DNA of 32,925 nt from Roseburia sp. (GTDB lineage Bacteria > Bacillota > Clostridia > Lachnospirales > Lachnospiraceae). A model generated the notes under the pieces. It saw nothing but the letters and a program-made list of their open reading frames with translations. It made no database searches and was not told the DNA's origin. The translations under genes were made by a program, and so were the position numbers. The stretch is from assembly GCA_023664265.1 (NCBI GenBank), contig JAMPFV010000031.1, forward strand, positions 1 to 32,925. Reading direction: 5' to 3'. This document shows, in pieces, positions 1-6,772 of the stretch (its first letter is position 1; each line of letters opens with the position of its first letter).

Positions 1-84
1 TATGAACTGCTGACGGTTGTTCTGATGATTCTTGGAATCATTGTGTCAATTCTGACAGCGTACATAAACCACACAAAAAAGTAA
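1..84 (+). CDS. Holin-like type I toxin, 3' part only
   Basis: The window opens inside an ORF of 27 visible residues ending at TAA (82-84). The residues are one hydrophobic helix (about YELLTVVLMILGIIVSILTA) followed by a short polar, lysine-ending tail (YINHTKK). This is the layout of the tiny membrane toxins annotated as putative holin-like toxins (Hol_Tox family) in Firmicutes. Such peptides depolarise or damage the membrane when overexpressed and are held down by an antisense RNA. The start codon probably lies just outside the window. The stop codon sits inside the left arm of a terminator, and a strong opposing promoter lies about 90 bases downstream, as expected for a type I toxin-antitoxin locus. 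Family assignment is from memory of composition and length and has not been checked by search. Confidence 0.6.
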   Translation, partial: YELLTVVLMILGIIVSILTAYINHTKK

Positions 85-115
85 CCGCCCCGGCCAAAGG
101 ATACGGTTACTTTTT
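77..115. terminator. Bidirectional intrinsic terminator shared by toxin mRNA and antisense RNA
   Basis: An inverted repeat (AAAAAGTAACCG / CGGTTACTTTTT) with a short loop has T-runs on both strands. It can end the toxin transcript from the left and a leftward transcript from the right. The left arm overlaps the toxin's last codons. Confidence 0.75.
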
Positions 116-163
116 GCAACTAAATTCTAAGGGCTGACCGTCTATCGGCAGTATCCCCTTTGT
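77..163 (-). ncRNA. Putative antisense antitoxin RNA of the holin-like toxin
   Basis: A consensus promoter on the minus strand (170-198) would start transcription near position 163. The bidirectional terminator would end it near 77, giving an RNA of roughly 85 nt with no ORF. It is complementary to the 3' end and terminator of the toxin mRNA. The region between holds small complementary blocks (CCG/CGG around 138-147) that could form a hairpin. The architecture, convergent RNAs sharing one terminator, matches the par/Fst and RatA type I families. The exact ends are inferred. Confidence 0.55.
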
Positions 164-169
164 GCTTTT

Positions 170-198
170 ATTGTAGCAGATTTCCCCGCTCCTGTCAA
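170..198 (-). promoter_or_regulatory. Strong sigma-A promoter reading toward the toxin gene
   Basis: On the minus strand there is a perfect TTGACA (198-193), a 17-bp spacer and TACAAT (175-170). No leftward ORF follows, so it most likely drives the antisense RNA. Confidence 0.75.
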
Positions 199-483
199 AC
201 GCTGCGGAATGTTCTGCTGAAATCATTCTATACGGGATTCGACACAAAGGCAAGAAGTTTTTGTGGTAACGCGGAAGAAGGTATGCTATGCTTGGTAAAA
301 GAACAATTGAGCGGGTTCTTTTGCGGAGGAAACAACATTTTCAATCTAAGGAATGTGCATGTTTTCTCATCTTTTGGGATACATTTTAAGCTCTGGCAGG
401 AAATGATTTGGGATGAAAGGAAGCGCTATGAAAAAGACGGAAGCATTAAAGCAATTGATTGTTGCTTTTGAGCCATAAATTTT
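199..483. other. Gap with no convincing gene
   Basis: An open frame spans part of this stretch, but it has no family resemblance, no good ribosome site, and starts inside the antisense promoter region. A 16-residue frame at 422-475 has a passable ribosome site and could be the head of a lost gene. Nothing else is recognisable here. Confidence 0.5.
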
Positions 484-484
484 G

Positions 485-555
485 TTGACTTGTATATATT
501 GTATATAATAGAAGCATATAATATAAGTACAATAAATAGTACGGTTTTTGGTACA
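485..555 (+). promoter_or_regulatory. Promoter/operator of the Phd/YefM antitoxin with three phased GTAC boxes
   Basis: An AT-rich stretch holds TATAAT-like boxes at 504-509 and 517-522. Three GTAC cores follow at 527-530, 539-542 and 551-554, with starts exactly 12 bp apart. YefM-YoeB operators are known to be pairs of palindromes with a TGTACA core at 12-bp centre spacing, so this resembles an autoregulatory operator with three sites. It lies over the expected transcription start. The -35 box is not clear. Confidence 0.5.
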
Positions 556-569
556 GAAAGAGGTGCGTT

Positions 570-890
570 ATGATTGCGACAAAGCAGATGGATGTTAGAG
601 CGAATATCAAGAAATATTTTGATATGGCATTTGATGGAGAACCTGTGATTGTATCACGCAAGGAAAATAAAAATGTAGTTATTATTTCTGAAGCTGAGTA
701 TAACGAACTGGCGAAGGCGAAACGAAACGCAGAATATCTTGCAAAATTAGATCAAAGCTTCAAACAGTTTGAAGAGGGGAAGACAATCTCTTTTAGTATG
801 GAAGAATTGCGAGAAATGGAATCTGATAACTGGAAACCGACTCAAAAAGTTTTAGATTGGATAAAGCGAATGGAGCAAGAGAATGAATGA
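570..890 (+). CDS. Phd/YefM family antitoxin
   Basis: This 106-residue protein begins with the typical Phd/YefM DNA-binding fold: MIATKQMDVRANIKKYFDMA, then a strand-turn GEPVIVSRKENKNVVIIS and the helix EAEYNEL. The acidic, mostly helical C-terminal part (about residues 50-106) is the region that normally binds and neutralises the partner toxin. The ribosome site GAAAGAGG is well placed. The gene overlaps the following YoeB-like reading frame by 8 bases, the standard antitoxin-toxin coupling. It is expected to repress its own promoter through the GTAC boxes upstream. Its partner is broken, so this antitoxin may now be solitary, acting only as a regulator or neutralising a related toxin elsewhere in the genome. 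Confidence 0.85.
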   Translation: MIATKQMDVRANIKKYFDMAFDGEPVIVSRKENKNVVIISEAEYNELAKAKRNAEYLAKLDQSFKQFEEGKTISFSMEELREMESDNWKPTQKVLDWIKRMEQENE

Positions 891-1095
891 TTTGACTTTT
901 ACAGATAAAGGTTTTGCGGATTATGTATATTGGCAATTTCAAGATAAGAAAACAATTAAGAAGATAAATAATTTGTTAGATGATATTAAAAGAAATGGTG
1001 CAATGCAGGGAATAGGAAAGCCTGAGCCGTTAAAACATTATTCCGGACAATACAACATGGGATACCACTATTGGAGACAGCGGTATTCGTGTTGA
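883..1095 (+). pseudogene. Truncated YoeB/Txe-like toxin
   Basis: The first 50 or so residues match the YoeB/Txe mRNA interferase pattern: LTFTDKGFADYVYWQFQDKKTIKKIN, then a helix and the hallmark GIGKPEPLKHYSG. Active YoeB then continues with a Trp/Arg-rich segment and ends in a Cys-Arg-x-His-Tyr tail, about 84-88 residues in all. Here the frame runs into unrelated sequence after the LKHYSG block and stops at 70 residues. The catalytic arginine and the C-terminal His-Tyr are therefore missing. No remnant of the lost third is visible in the other frames, so a deletion or recombination is more likely than a simple frameshift. The frame overlaps the antitoxin by 8 bases. The product is expected to be inactive as an RNase. 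Confidence 0.75.
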
Positions 1096-1144
1096 TTGCA
1101 AAGCTGACATTAGAAGCAAATGGGAGCATATAAAGATGAGTTAA
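1049..1144 (+). other. Possible gene-tail fragment downstream of the broken toxin
   Basis: A second frame across the toxin break reads TTWDTTIGDSGIRVDCKADI and ends at a TAA at 1142-1144. It looks protein-like but has no start of its own and I do not recognise it. It may be the end of another gene joined to the toxin by deletion. Confidence 0.2.
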
Positions 1145-1170
1145 TGGAATCGGAAAGAGAGGTTCGTTTT

Positions 1171-1602
1171 ATGGAGAATAAGAAGTTCCGTTTTGAACAA
1201 TTAGGAATATTTTATAATGATAAGACAAAACCTTATCATGTTGAGGAAGCAGCTGATGAAGCGTTCGATGAGGTACATAGAGTAATAGAAGAAGCTGTTT
1301 TGGGGGAAAGATTGGCGCATTTGCAATCATTTTATGATGATGAAGATTATAGTATAGATGTCGGCGCTGAAGGCGCTCATTCCTTTATTTTAATCCAAGA
1401 CGAGGCACAGGGAATATCATACAACTACATAAATGAGAAACATGCAAATGCAGAGGAGCAGGAGGAAATTTCCGGATATTATATTCCCCAAAAATGTGTT
1501 TGCGAAGATACCAATATACTATTGGATATTATTGTGACATTTCTTGAAACGGGAAAACCTTGTGAAAGGTATACTTGGGCAAAAACTCAAGAGGAATATT
1601 GA
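1171..1602 (+). CDS. Acidic protein of unknown function
   Basis: About 143 residues from the ATG at 1171, which has an AGAGAGG-like ribosome site; an earlier in-frame ATG at 1120 would add 17 residues but has a poorer context. The protein is strongly acidic, with a Glu/Asp-rich helix around residues 20-50 (EEAADEAFDEVHRVIEEAV), a probable beta region (SFILIQDEAQGISYNYI) and a C-terminal LLDIIVTFLETGKPCERYTW. There is no signal peptide or membrane segment. I do not recognise the family. Its size, acidity and position in a toxin-antitoxin neighbourhood would suit an orphan immunity protein, but that is only a guess. Confidence 0.55.
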   Translation: MENKKFRFEQLGIFYNDKTKPYHVEEAADEAFDEVHRVIEEAVLGERLAHLQSFYDDEDYSIDVGAEGAHSFILIQDEAQGISYNYINEKHANAEEQEEISGYYIPQKCVCEDTNILLDIIVTFLETGKPCERYTWAKTQEEY

Positions 1603-1783
1603 GGCTGGGCGGTCGTTTCCTTGCCTGCGGGAAGAAATCGCCGGATTTGCAGGAGAAATTACCGGATTAGGGTTTCCTCATGGAAGATATTGTGTTATAA
1701 TACAAATATCTCCCAGAAACAGGGGCATATATTGTGTATGCTTCTAGCGGAGAGGATATAGACCAAAGAGGAGCTTATACAAA

Positions 1784-1966
1784 ATGAATTATACATCATT
1801 ATCAAATTTTCTCAACAACACGGAGGACATTATCTATAATATCGTAAACAATAAGGAGTTTACCACCGTGAATACAAAAGAAGGCAATGTCGTAATTATG
1901 ACGGAACAGCAGTATAAGTCCATTGCAAGATTCGTCCGCAGTAAGAGAAACCATCCGGAAACATGA
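1784..1966 (+). CDS. Short Phd/YefM-like antitoxin protein
   Basis: This 60-residue frame has the N-terminal Phd/YefM pattern: a short helix (LSNFLNNTEDIIYNIV), a turn and strand (FTTVNTKEGNVVIMTEQQYKSI), then a basic tail. The family is usually 75-100 residues, so the toxin-binding tail is shortened. The ribosome site AGAGGAG lies about 10 bases before the ATG. No toxin gene follows; a terminator comes directly after. It is probably an orphan or decayed antitoxin that can still bind DNA. It is only distantly similar to the antitoxin at 570-890, so it is not a recent local duplicate. Confidence 0.6.
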   Translation: MNYTSLSNFLNNTEDIIYNIVNNKEFTTVNTKEGNVVIMTEQQYKSIARFVRSKRNHPET

Positions 1967-1978
1967 GATATGCAGCAG

Positions 1979-2010
1979 AATCATCGGCGCCGCCGGTGAT
2001 TTTGTTTTTA
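1979..2010 (+). terminator. Intrinsic terminator
   Basis: A 9-bp stem AATCATCGG / CCGGTGATT (one G-T pair) with a 5-base loop is followed by TTGTTTTTA. It ends the short antitoxin gene. Confidence 0.7.
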
Positions 2011-2012
2011 TT

Positions 2013-2028
2013 CTATAGGAAATTGCGA
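2013..2028. repeat. Copy 1 of the recurrent post-terminator motif
   Basis: CTATAGGAAATTGCGA lies three bases after the T-run of the preceding terminator. The GGAAATTGCG core recurs at about 8073, 19112 and 31258, each time just after an intrinsic terminator. Function unknown. Confidence 0.45.
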
Positions 2029-2114
2029 ACGGTGCGAGATTACAATGTTCCCGCTCTGTGTCGTGTTCATTTTCGCCCCCGAATGCTATACTGAACACGA
2101 AAGGAGGCCGATTT

Positions 2115-2627
2115 ATGGATCAAAAGAAAACAGGACAATTTATCAAAACGCTTCGCAGGGAGAAGCAGATGACACAGGAGCAGTTGGCGGAAATCATGGG
2201 CGTGACCAACCGGAGCGTCTCCCGCTGGGAGAATGGGGTCAACATGCCGGATTTTGACTTGGTAATGGAGCTTGCCAATTACTTTGATGTCGGTATTGAA
2301 GAATTATTGGACGGAGAAAGGAAGACGGATAGGATTGATAAGAAATCGGAGGAAGTATTATTAAAGGTGGCGGATTACAGTAACCGTGATAAAATGGTTT
2401 TCACAAGAAGAATGCATTGGGTGTTCCTTGCGGCTGTTGCGGCCTTTGTGGTGTATACGGTTCTGGAAATGCAGGGACTGACGGCAGAGGGCGCATATGA
2501 GAACATAGCGGACTTCTGCCTTGGAGCAGTGCTCGGCGTCCTGCTCTGCGGCGCGCTGTATACGAGCCGCTATGGAGCAAGAATCCGCGCGTTCAAGCAG
2601 AGAGTGTTGAAGCGACAGGCGGAATAA
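2115..2627 (+). CDS. XRE-family transcriptional regulator with a membrane tail
   Basis: This 170-residue protein has an N-terminal helix-turn-helix of the Cro/C1 type (about residues 5-60): FIKTLRREKQMTQEQLAEIM, then GVTNRSVSRWENGVNMPDFD, and LANYFDVGIEELLDG. The C-terminal half has two hydrophobic helices (about residues 100-120 and 133-152) ending in a basic tail. The DNA-binding domain is thus anchored to the membrane, a layout common in Firmicutes for regulators that sense membrane or envelope state. The start at 2115 is chosen for the AAGGAGG site seven to eight bases upstream; the longer frame would start before the ribosome site. It stands alone and converges with the leftward TPM gene. 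Confidence 0.85.
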   Translation: MDQKKTGQFIKTLRREKQMTQEQLAEIMGVTNRSVSRWENGVNMPDFDLVMELANYFDVGIEELLDGERKTDRIDKKSEEVLLKVADYSNRDKMVFTRRMHWVFLAAVAAFVVYTVLEMQGLTAEGAYENIADFCLGAVLGVLLCGALYTSRYGARIRAFKQRVLKRQAE

Positions 2628-2642
2628 TACCGTATACGTTCC

Positions 2643-3485
2643 TTAGAACCGATGGCCGCCCCCGCCGCCGGAGTGGGAATGCCCGCCGCCGGAGGAGCCG
2701 CCGCCTGACCGGGAATGTCCGCCGCCGGAGGAGCCGTGTCCCGAGGAAGAGCCGGAGGAGGAGACGTATACCTTTTTCTGATGAATCAGCGTTCGGCGCA
2801 GATTCGCAAAGCTGCTGCGGATGGGCATACTGCCGAGCAGCTCGCTGCGGGCGGGCTTCCTTGTGCGGGACAAAAGCCGGACGAGGAGATAGTTTGCAAG
2901 CAGCGCCAACAGCAGGGAGAGGAAAAGATTGCTGATATACTTCATCGGCTGCGCGATTTTCTGACCCTGCAGCAGCGCGTATATCTGCTCGTAGACCTTG
3001 CTTGCGCAGCGGTAATAGTCGCCGCTGCTCGCGTAGCGGTACACGTTGTCGGTGATGGTGTTGGCGTAGTCCGATGTGACGGCGCGGTAGACGCTGCCGT
3101 CGCTGTATATCCAAAGCATACGGTTGTCCATGTCGATGAGGAACAGCGTTCCGCTTTGCCCGGGACAGCGCTCATGGTAATAGCTCTCCGCGTACCGCGC
3201 GGCGGAGGAAGGATTCTCGGATATGGACACAAAGAGGACGTTCCCGAAGTCGGTGACGGGCCGCATGTCCGCGCACAACGCGCGTTCCTCCTCCTCCGTG
3301 AGCAGATCCGCGTCGTCGTTGATGCGGACAGAATAACCCGTGTCCGCATTTGTGTACACAACATCATCCGCCTCGGATTCCGCCGCGCAGACCGGCGCAG
3401 TCCCCGGCAGAAGGAAGCGCAGGAGCGCGAGCAGAAGCACGAGCAGCGGGAGCGCCGGATATTTGAAGCTATTCGGAATGCGCAT
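2643..3485 (-). CDS. TPM-domain membrane protein with a Gly/Ser/His-rich tail
   Basis: This 280-residue protein has an N-terminal signal or anchor helix (YPALPLLVLLLALLRFLLPG), then an extracytoplasmic TPM-like domain (about residues 40-165) with DFGNVLFVSIS, YAESYY and GTLFLIDMDNRMLWIYSDG. A transmembrane helix follows (ISNLFLSLLLALLANYLLVR), then a cytoplasmic linker and a low-complexity tail of SGGGHS-type units ending GGGGGHRF. TPM domains occur in proteins tied to photosystem repair in plants and to unknown envelope roles in bacteria; a Gly-rich end is common. The His-rich tail could bind metal. The start at 3485 has a clean AGGAGGTG site and overlaps the stop of the zinc-ribbon gene by 17 bases, so the two are translationally coupled. 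Confidence 0.8.
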   Translation of the reverse strand: MRIPNSFKYPALPLLVLLLALLRFLLPGTAPVCAAESEADDVVYTNADTGYSVRINDDADLLTEEEERALCADMRPVTDFGNVLFVSISENPSSAARYAESYYHERCPGQSGTLFLIDMDNRMLWIYSDGSVYRAVTSDYANTITDNVYRYASSGDYYRCASKVYEQIYALLQGQKIAQPMKYISNLFLSLLLALLANYLLVRLLSRTRKPARSELLGSMPIRSSFANLRRTLIHQKKVYVSSSGSSSGHGSSGGGHSRSGGGSSGGGHSHSGGGGGHRF

Positions 3486-5082
3486 GGGATTCACCTCCTC
3501 GTCTGTCAAGCTGCGGCAGGGGCCTTGTCGCCAGCAGATTGTACTTGCGGATAATGGCGTACAGGGATATGCAGCTCATAAGGTACGACACCAGCGTTCC
3601 GTCGTAAAAGTACAGGTCGGATGCAGGGTCAAGGAACAAAATCAAAAGGTCGAGCAAAATCGCGGTAAACGGACAGAAGAACTCTGCCCAGCTTCGCTGT
3701 GTGGGAAGCTTCAATACCTGCGGAATGCCGAGAGCGGCCGTGACGACCACGCCCGCAAGGAGCAGGACATTATGCAGGGAGAAGAGGAACATCAGCATAA
3801 CGCCCATGAGTTGGTAGAGCATCATTCCCGCCACAATGATAATCACGATAGAGGTTCCCCTGAGCCTGTCGAGAAGACCCTTCGAGGTCTTTTTTGGCCG
3901 GCGGGAGCGCCCGGATGCCGTACTGGCGCTGCCCTGCGTCCGGTACAGATAGCCGATGTCGTCCTCCCTGTGCTCCCTGCGGTTGATTTCACCGAGCTCC
4001 ACCGTGTAGATGATTGCGGCCGCAAGCGCGAGAAACGCGGACAGAAGGAGCGTACTGCGCGGGACAATCGTGAAGCTCGTATTCAAAAAAAGATAAATCG
4101 GAATCGCCAGCAAAACGGATCCCAGCAGATATTTGCGGGTATCCACCGGAAGGTCGGCGGATATTTTGCCGGTCTGGCCGTTCACCGTGGCGTAGGAGAC
4201 GCGGTCGCCCTTTCTGTAGGAGAGAAACCAGACGGGGAGCATTGCGCGGCGCACATGCGCGCACTCGGTACCGAGTGTGGAGGAGAGCCGGCCGGCTTCC
4301 GGTCTGTTGACGGACAGGTTCCCGTATTCGGGGCGTTTGGAAAGCGTCCGAAAGCTGTAGTCGTTGGCGAGGTCAATGGCCTCGGGAAGGTACAGCCCGC
4401 TGTCAACATCCGCCGTGTCCGCGTAAAATCCGCTCAGCATGGCGGGAGTGAAGGGCTTCATCTCCCCCACGTTGTAGGGCGCGATGCATTCGCTGATGCT
4501 GTCGGAGAAGGACGAGGAGGCGTCATAGGTGAAGGCGTTGAAGTCCGCGTCGATATCCCCCGTGAGCCGGTAAGTGTCCGTGAAGCGGTAGTTCCCCCTT
4601 CGGTAGGTGTGCTCCGCCGTCAGCAGGAAGCTTCCCTTCTGCGTGACATGATATGACCAATAGGGCATATAGATGCCGCGAAACGAATCGATATAGGCCA
4701 GATCCTTGAGCTCCTTCGGGGCAAAGATCGCGTGCCGCAGCAGCTTTTGGTAGGCCCTGCGGCAGTCCTCCTTCGTCTTTTGGAATGGGATGATGAAATC
4801 CGGACGCTTCTCATGGCTGAGACGGCTTGTCAACACCGTGGACGCGCCGCAGAAGCTGCAGAATTCGGCGGCGGAATTTTCGGTGCTGAAGATTTCTCCG
4901 CCGCACTGCGGGCAGGTGAAGACGGTGACGTCGTAGAGGGCGTCCTCCTCGGCGCCGGAGCCGCCGGACGCGGCGGCATCAACCTTGTAGGGGTCATAGC
5001 GGGCGCCGCAGTACTCGCAGGCGAGCTGCTGCAGGGCGATGTCGAATTTCAGGTTGCCGCCGCAATTTTCACATTGGTACAT
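3469..5082 (-). CDS. Zinc-ribbon membrane protein
   Basis: A 537-residue protein. Two CxxC...CxxC zinc ribbons start it: Cys4, Cys7, Cys22, Cys25 and Cys57, Cys60, Cys75, Cys78. A central soluble region follows with FRGIYMPYWSYHV, a beta-rich stretch, and LPVWFLSYRKGDRVSYATVNGQTGKI around residues 270-300. From about residue 315 onward there are several hydrophobic helices with a basic cytoplasmic loop (RSRRPKKTSKG). Proteins of this layout are often annotated as TFIIB-type zinc-ribbon proteins in Clostridia and often sit next to TPM proteins; their role is unknown. Pairing with the downstream TPM gene suggests the two act in one envelope complex. The start has an AAAGGAG site six bases upstream. 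Confidence 0.75.
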   Translation of the reverse strand: MYQCENCGGNLKFDIALQQLACEYCGARYDPYKVDAAASGGSGAEEDALYDVTVFTCPQCGGEIFSTENSAAEFCSFCGASTVLTSRLSHEKRPDFIIPFQKTKEDCRRAYQKLLRHAIFAPKELKDLAYIDSFRGIYMPYWSYHVTQKGSFLLTAEHTYRRGNYRFTDTYRLTGDIDADFNAFTYDASSSFSDSISECIAPYNVGEMKPFTPAMLSGFYADTADVDSGLYLPEAIDLANDYSFRTLSKRPEYGNLSVNRPEAGRLSSTLGTECAHVRRAMLPVWFLSYRKGDRVSYATVNGQTGKISADLPVDTRKYLLGSVLLAIPIYLFLNTSFTIVPRSTLLLSAFLALAAAIIYTVELGEINRREHREDDIGYLYRTQGSASTASGRSRRPKKTSKGLLDRLRGTSIVIIIVAGMMLYQLMGVMLMFLFSLHNVLLLAGVVVTAALGIPQVLKLPTQRSWAEFFCPFTAILLDLLILFLDPASDLYFYDGTLVSYLMSCISLYAIIRKYNLLATRPLPQLDRRGGESHAHSE

Positions 5083-5109
5083 AGGGTCTCCTTTCTCGGG
5101 TAAAAATGT

Positions 5110-5895
5110 TTACAAAGAGTAATTTACAATTCTGTCGGATATTTTTAAGCGGGAATAAATATCCGCGTAGGAGGCGGGGGAAAGCCCGTCGATATAGTTC
5201 GGCAGATAGTTCCTGCGCACGCCGTTTCGACGGAGCGCGTCGATGGCCTTGTTGTAGGCGATGGCGGCTTCGATTTCACTGGCGTAGGTCCCGATGACGA
5301 AATATCCCGGGACGTTGATTTTGGCCTTGTACTTCGTCTTGCCTCGCACGGTGACGGCGCAGACACCCTGATACCGGTTGACAATCTTGAGATTCGCGCG
5401 GCGGAAATCCGTGTCGTCCCCGTTGATAAAGAGATAATCGCGCCCGGGCACCGCAAAGCTGCGGATTCCGTAGCGGCTCAGGATATTGACCTGCATCCCG
5501 TAGTCGGCGACGAACAGGTGCCCGTTACGCTTCATTATTTTGTGGGAGGAATAGTAGAACAGGTCGTCGATATCGAATTTCAGGACAACGGAACCCGACA
5601 GATAATAGTAAAAAAACTTTGGGCGGGCATAGATCGGCGTGCCGAAATAAATGCCGTTGTCGCGGAAATTGATGAGGATAACCCATTTCTCAAAGGAGAG
5701 GGGGGAGTCCTCATCATAATTGTGAACCGTCAGCGCGGCAGTGCGCAGGATTCGGTCCGCCTCCCGGTAGGCGGTGCCGGCCTGCCGCATGGTGTCAAAG
5801 CTGCCGAGACTGATATGCTTATTTTTGTGTGTGATGGACGCGCGGTAATAGACAGCGCCATCCTTTTTTTGTGCTTTATATACGCCCTTTAACAT
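5110..5895 (-). CDS. AP2-domain protein with a degenerate HNH-like core
   Basis: A 261-residue protein with an AP2-type DNA-binding unit at each end of a core. Unit 1 (about residues 3-46) reads GVYKAQKKDGAVYYRASITH then ISLGSFDTMRQAGTAYREA. Unit 2 (about 177-220) reads GVCAVTVRGKTKYKAKINVP then IGTYASEIEAAIAYNKAID. Between them, residues 126-173 follow the HNH-3/homing-endonuclease pattern, ending YLFINGDDTDFRRANLKIVN. In active members the first catalytic histidine occupies the position that is Phe156 here, so this copy looks catalytically dead. It is best read as a DNA-binding protein descended from a homing endonuclease. It is the first gene of the leftward group, 27 bases ahead of the zinc-ribbon gene. 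The target DNA is unknown. Confidence 0.7.
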   Translation of the reverse strand: MLKGVYKAQKKDGAVYYRASITHKNKHISLGSFDTMRQAGTAYREADRILRTAALTVHNYDEDSPLSFEKWVILINFRDNGIYFGTPIYARPKFFYYYLSGSVVLKFDIDDLFYYSSHKIMKRNGHLFVADYGMQVNILSRYGIRSFAVPGRDYLFINGDDTDFRRANLKIVNRYQGVCAVTVRGKTKYKAKINVPGYFVIGTYASEIEAAIAYNKAIDALRRNGVRRNYLPNYIDGLSPASYADIYSRLKISDRIVNYSL

Positions 5896-5951
5896 GACCG
5901 TGTTCCCGTTCCTTTGAATAATTCCGCCGTTTTTGACAATAACTATAGATG

Positions 5952-5980
5952 ATTATAGCAGATTTTCAAGCATTTTCACA
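5952..5980 (-). promoter_or_regulatory. Promoter of the leftward AP2/zinc-ribbon/TPM group
   Basis: On the minus strand TGTGAA (5980-5975), a 17-bp spacer with a TGC extension, then TATAAT (5957-5952). The extended -10 makes up for a weak -35. Confidence 0.55.
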
Positions 5981-6046
5981 GACATTATTTTGTGGACAAG
6001 TACATATAATGTAAATACGAAGGTGAGAAAGGGAGTGAAGGCGGAC

Positions 6047-6667
6047 ATGTATTCAAAAAATTCTTTCCTTTTATTTGGCGTCAATACGGTGCTTACGGCG
6101 GGGCTCATGCTTTCGAGAGGCGGTATCGTGCAGGGCGTTGAGCCGGCGGCCTTTCAGGTTGAGAATACGGTTGATGCTGTCATTAAGGAGCAGCTGGTCC
6201 GGGTTGTGGAGCCGGAGCCGCGGGCGTCCACCCGGCGGGTCATCACCTACAAGGATTTGACGCCCGACTATTGCATTGCCGTGTCGCAGCAGGATATAGA
6301 GACGCTGATGAAAATCGTGGAGGCGGAGGCCGGCGGGGAGGACAGGCAGGGCAAGCTTCTGGTGGCGAACGTGGTGATCAACCGCGTCAAAAGCGGGCGG
6401 TTTCCCGACAGCGTGACGGCGGTGGTCTATCAGAAATCGCAGAATGTGGCGCAGTTTTCGCCGGTGGCCAACGGTACGATCAATTCCGTGACGGTCTCCG
6501 AGGAGACAAGGGAGGTCGTTTTCAGTGCGCTGCGCGGTGAGGACGTCTCCAAGGGAGCCATGTATTTTATGGCCAGAAGATATGCGGCGGCTGAGAATGT
6601 GTCGTGGTTTGACAATCATCTTACATTTCTGTTTTCCTACGGCGGACATGACTTCTATGCGCCGTAA
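6047..6667 (+). CDS. SleB/CwlJ-type cell-wall hydrolase
   Basis: From the ATG at 6047 the protein is 206 residues; a GTG at 6035 is an equally possible start. An N-terminal hydrophobic segment (FLLFGVNTVLTAGLML) would act as signal or anchor. The C-terminal 125 residues are a Hydrolase_2 domain: DIETLMKIVEAEAGGEDRQG with its catalytic Glu, LLVANVVINRVKSGRFPDSV, VVYQKSQNVAQFSPVANGTI and the end FLFSYGGHDFYA. SleB is a lytic transglycosylase acting on cortex peptidoglycan in spore germination; short family members without a peptidoglycan-binding domain also occur in vegetative cells. It is monocistronic between divergent and downstream units, with no clear terminator. Confidence 0.88.
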   Translation: MYSKNSFLLFGVNTVLTAGLMLSRGGIVQGVEPAAFQVENTVDAVIKEQLVRVVEPEPRASTRRVITYKDLTPDYCIAVSQQDIETLMKIVEAEAGGEDRQGKLLVANVVINRVKSGRFPDSVTAVVYQKSQNVAQFSPVANGTINSVTVSEETREVVFSALRGEDVSKGAMYFMARRYAAAENVSWFDNHLTFLFSYGGHDFYAP

Positions 6668-6772
6668 TCCGCCGCGCTCAGCGACAGGATTTTATTTTCA
6701 CAAGTGTAAGTTAATTTTAAATGTGAAGGATGATAGAATGCAGTTACTCGAATAAAAAAGGAGGAGCTGCAT

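Noticed and set aside
160..471. 103-residue frame MCFYCSRFPR... in the first gap
   Set aside because: It begins within the antisense promoter region, has no good ribosome site and no recognisable features.
422..475. 16-residue frame MKKTEALKQLIVAFEP with a passable ribosome site
   Set aside because: It is too short to support; at most the head of a lost gene.
2695..2760. Repeated GCCGCCGGAG units that might look like a tandem DNA repeat
   Set aside because: They encode the SGGGHS tail of the TPM protein and need no other explanation.
3340..4656. 438-residue open frame on the plus strand opposite the zinc-ribbon gene
   Set aside because: It mirrors a gene with clear zinc ribbons and membrane helices; the composition is that of an antisense shadow.
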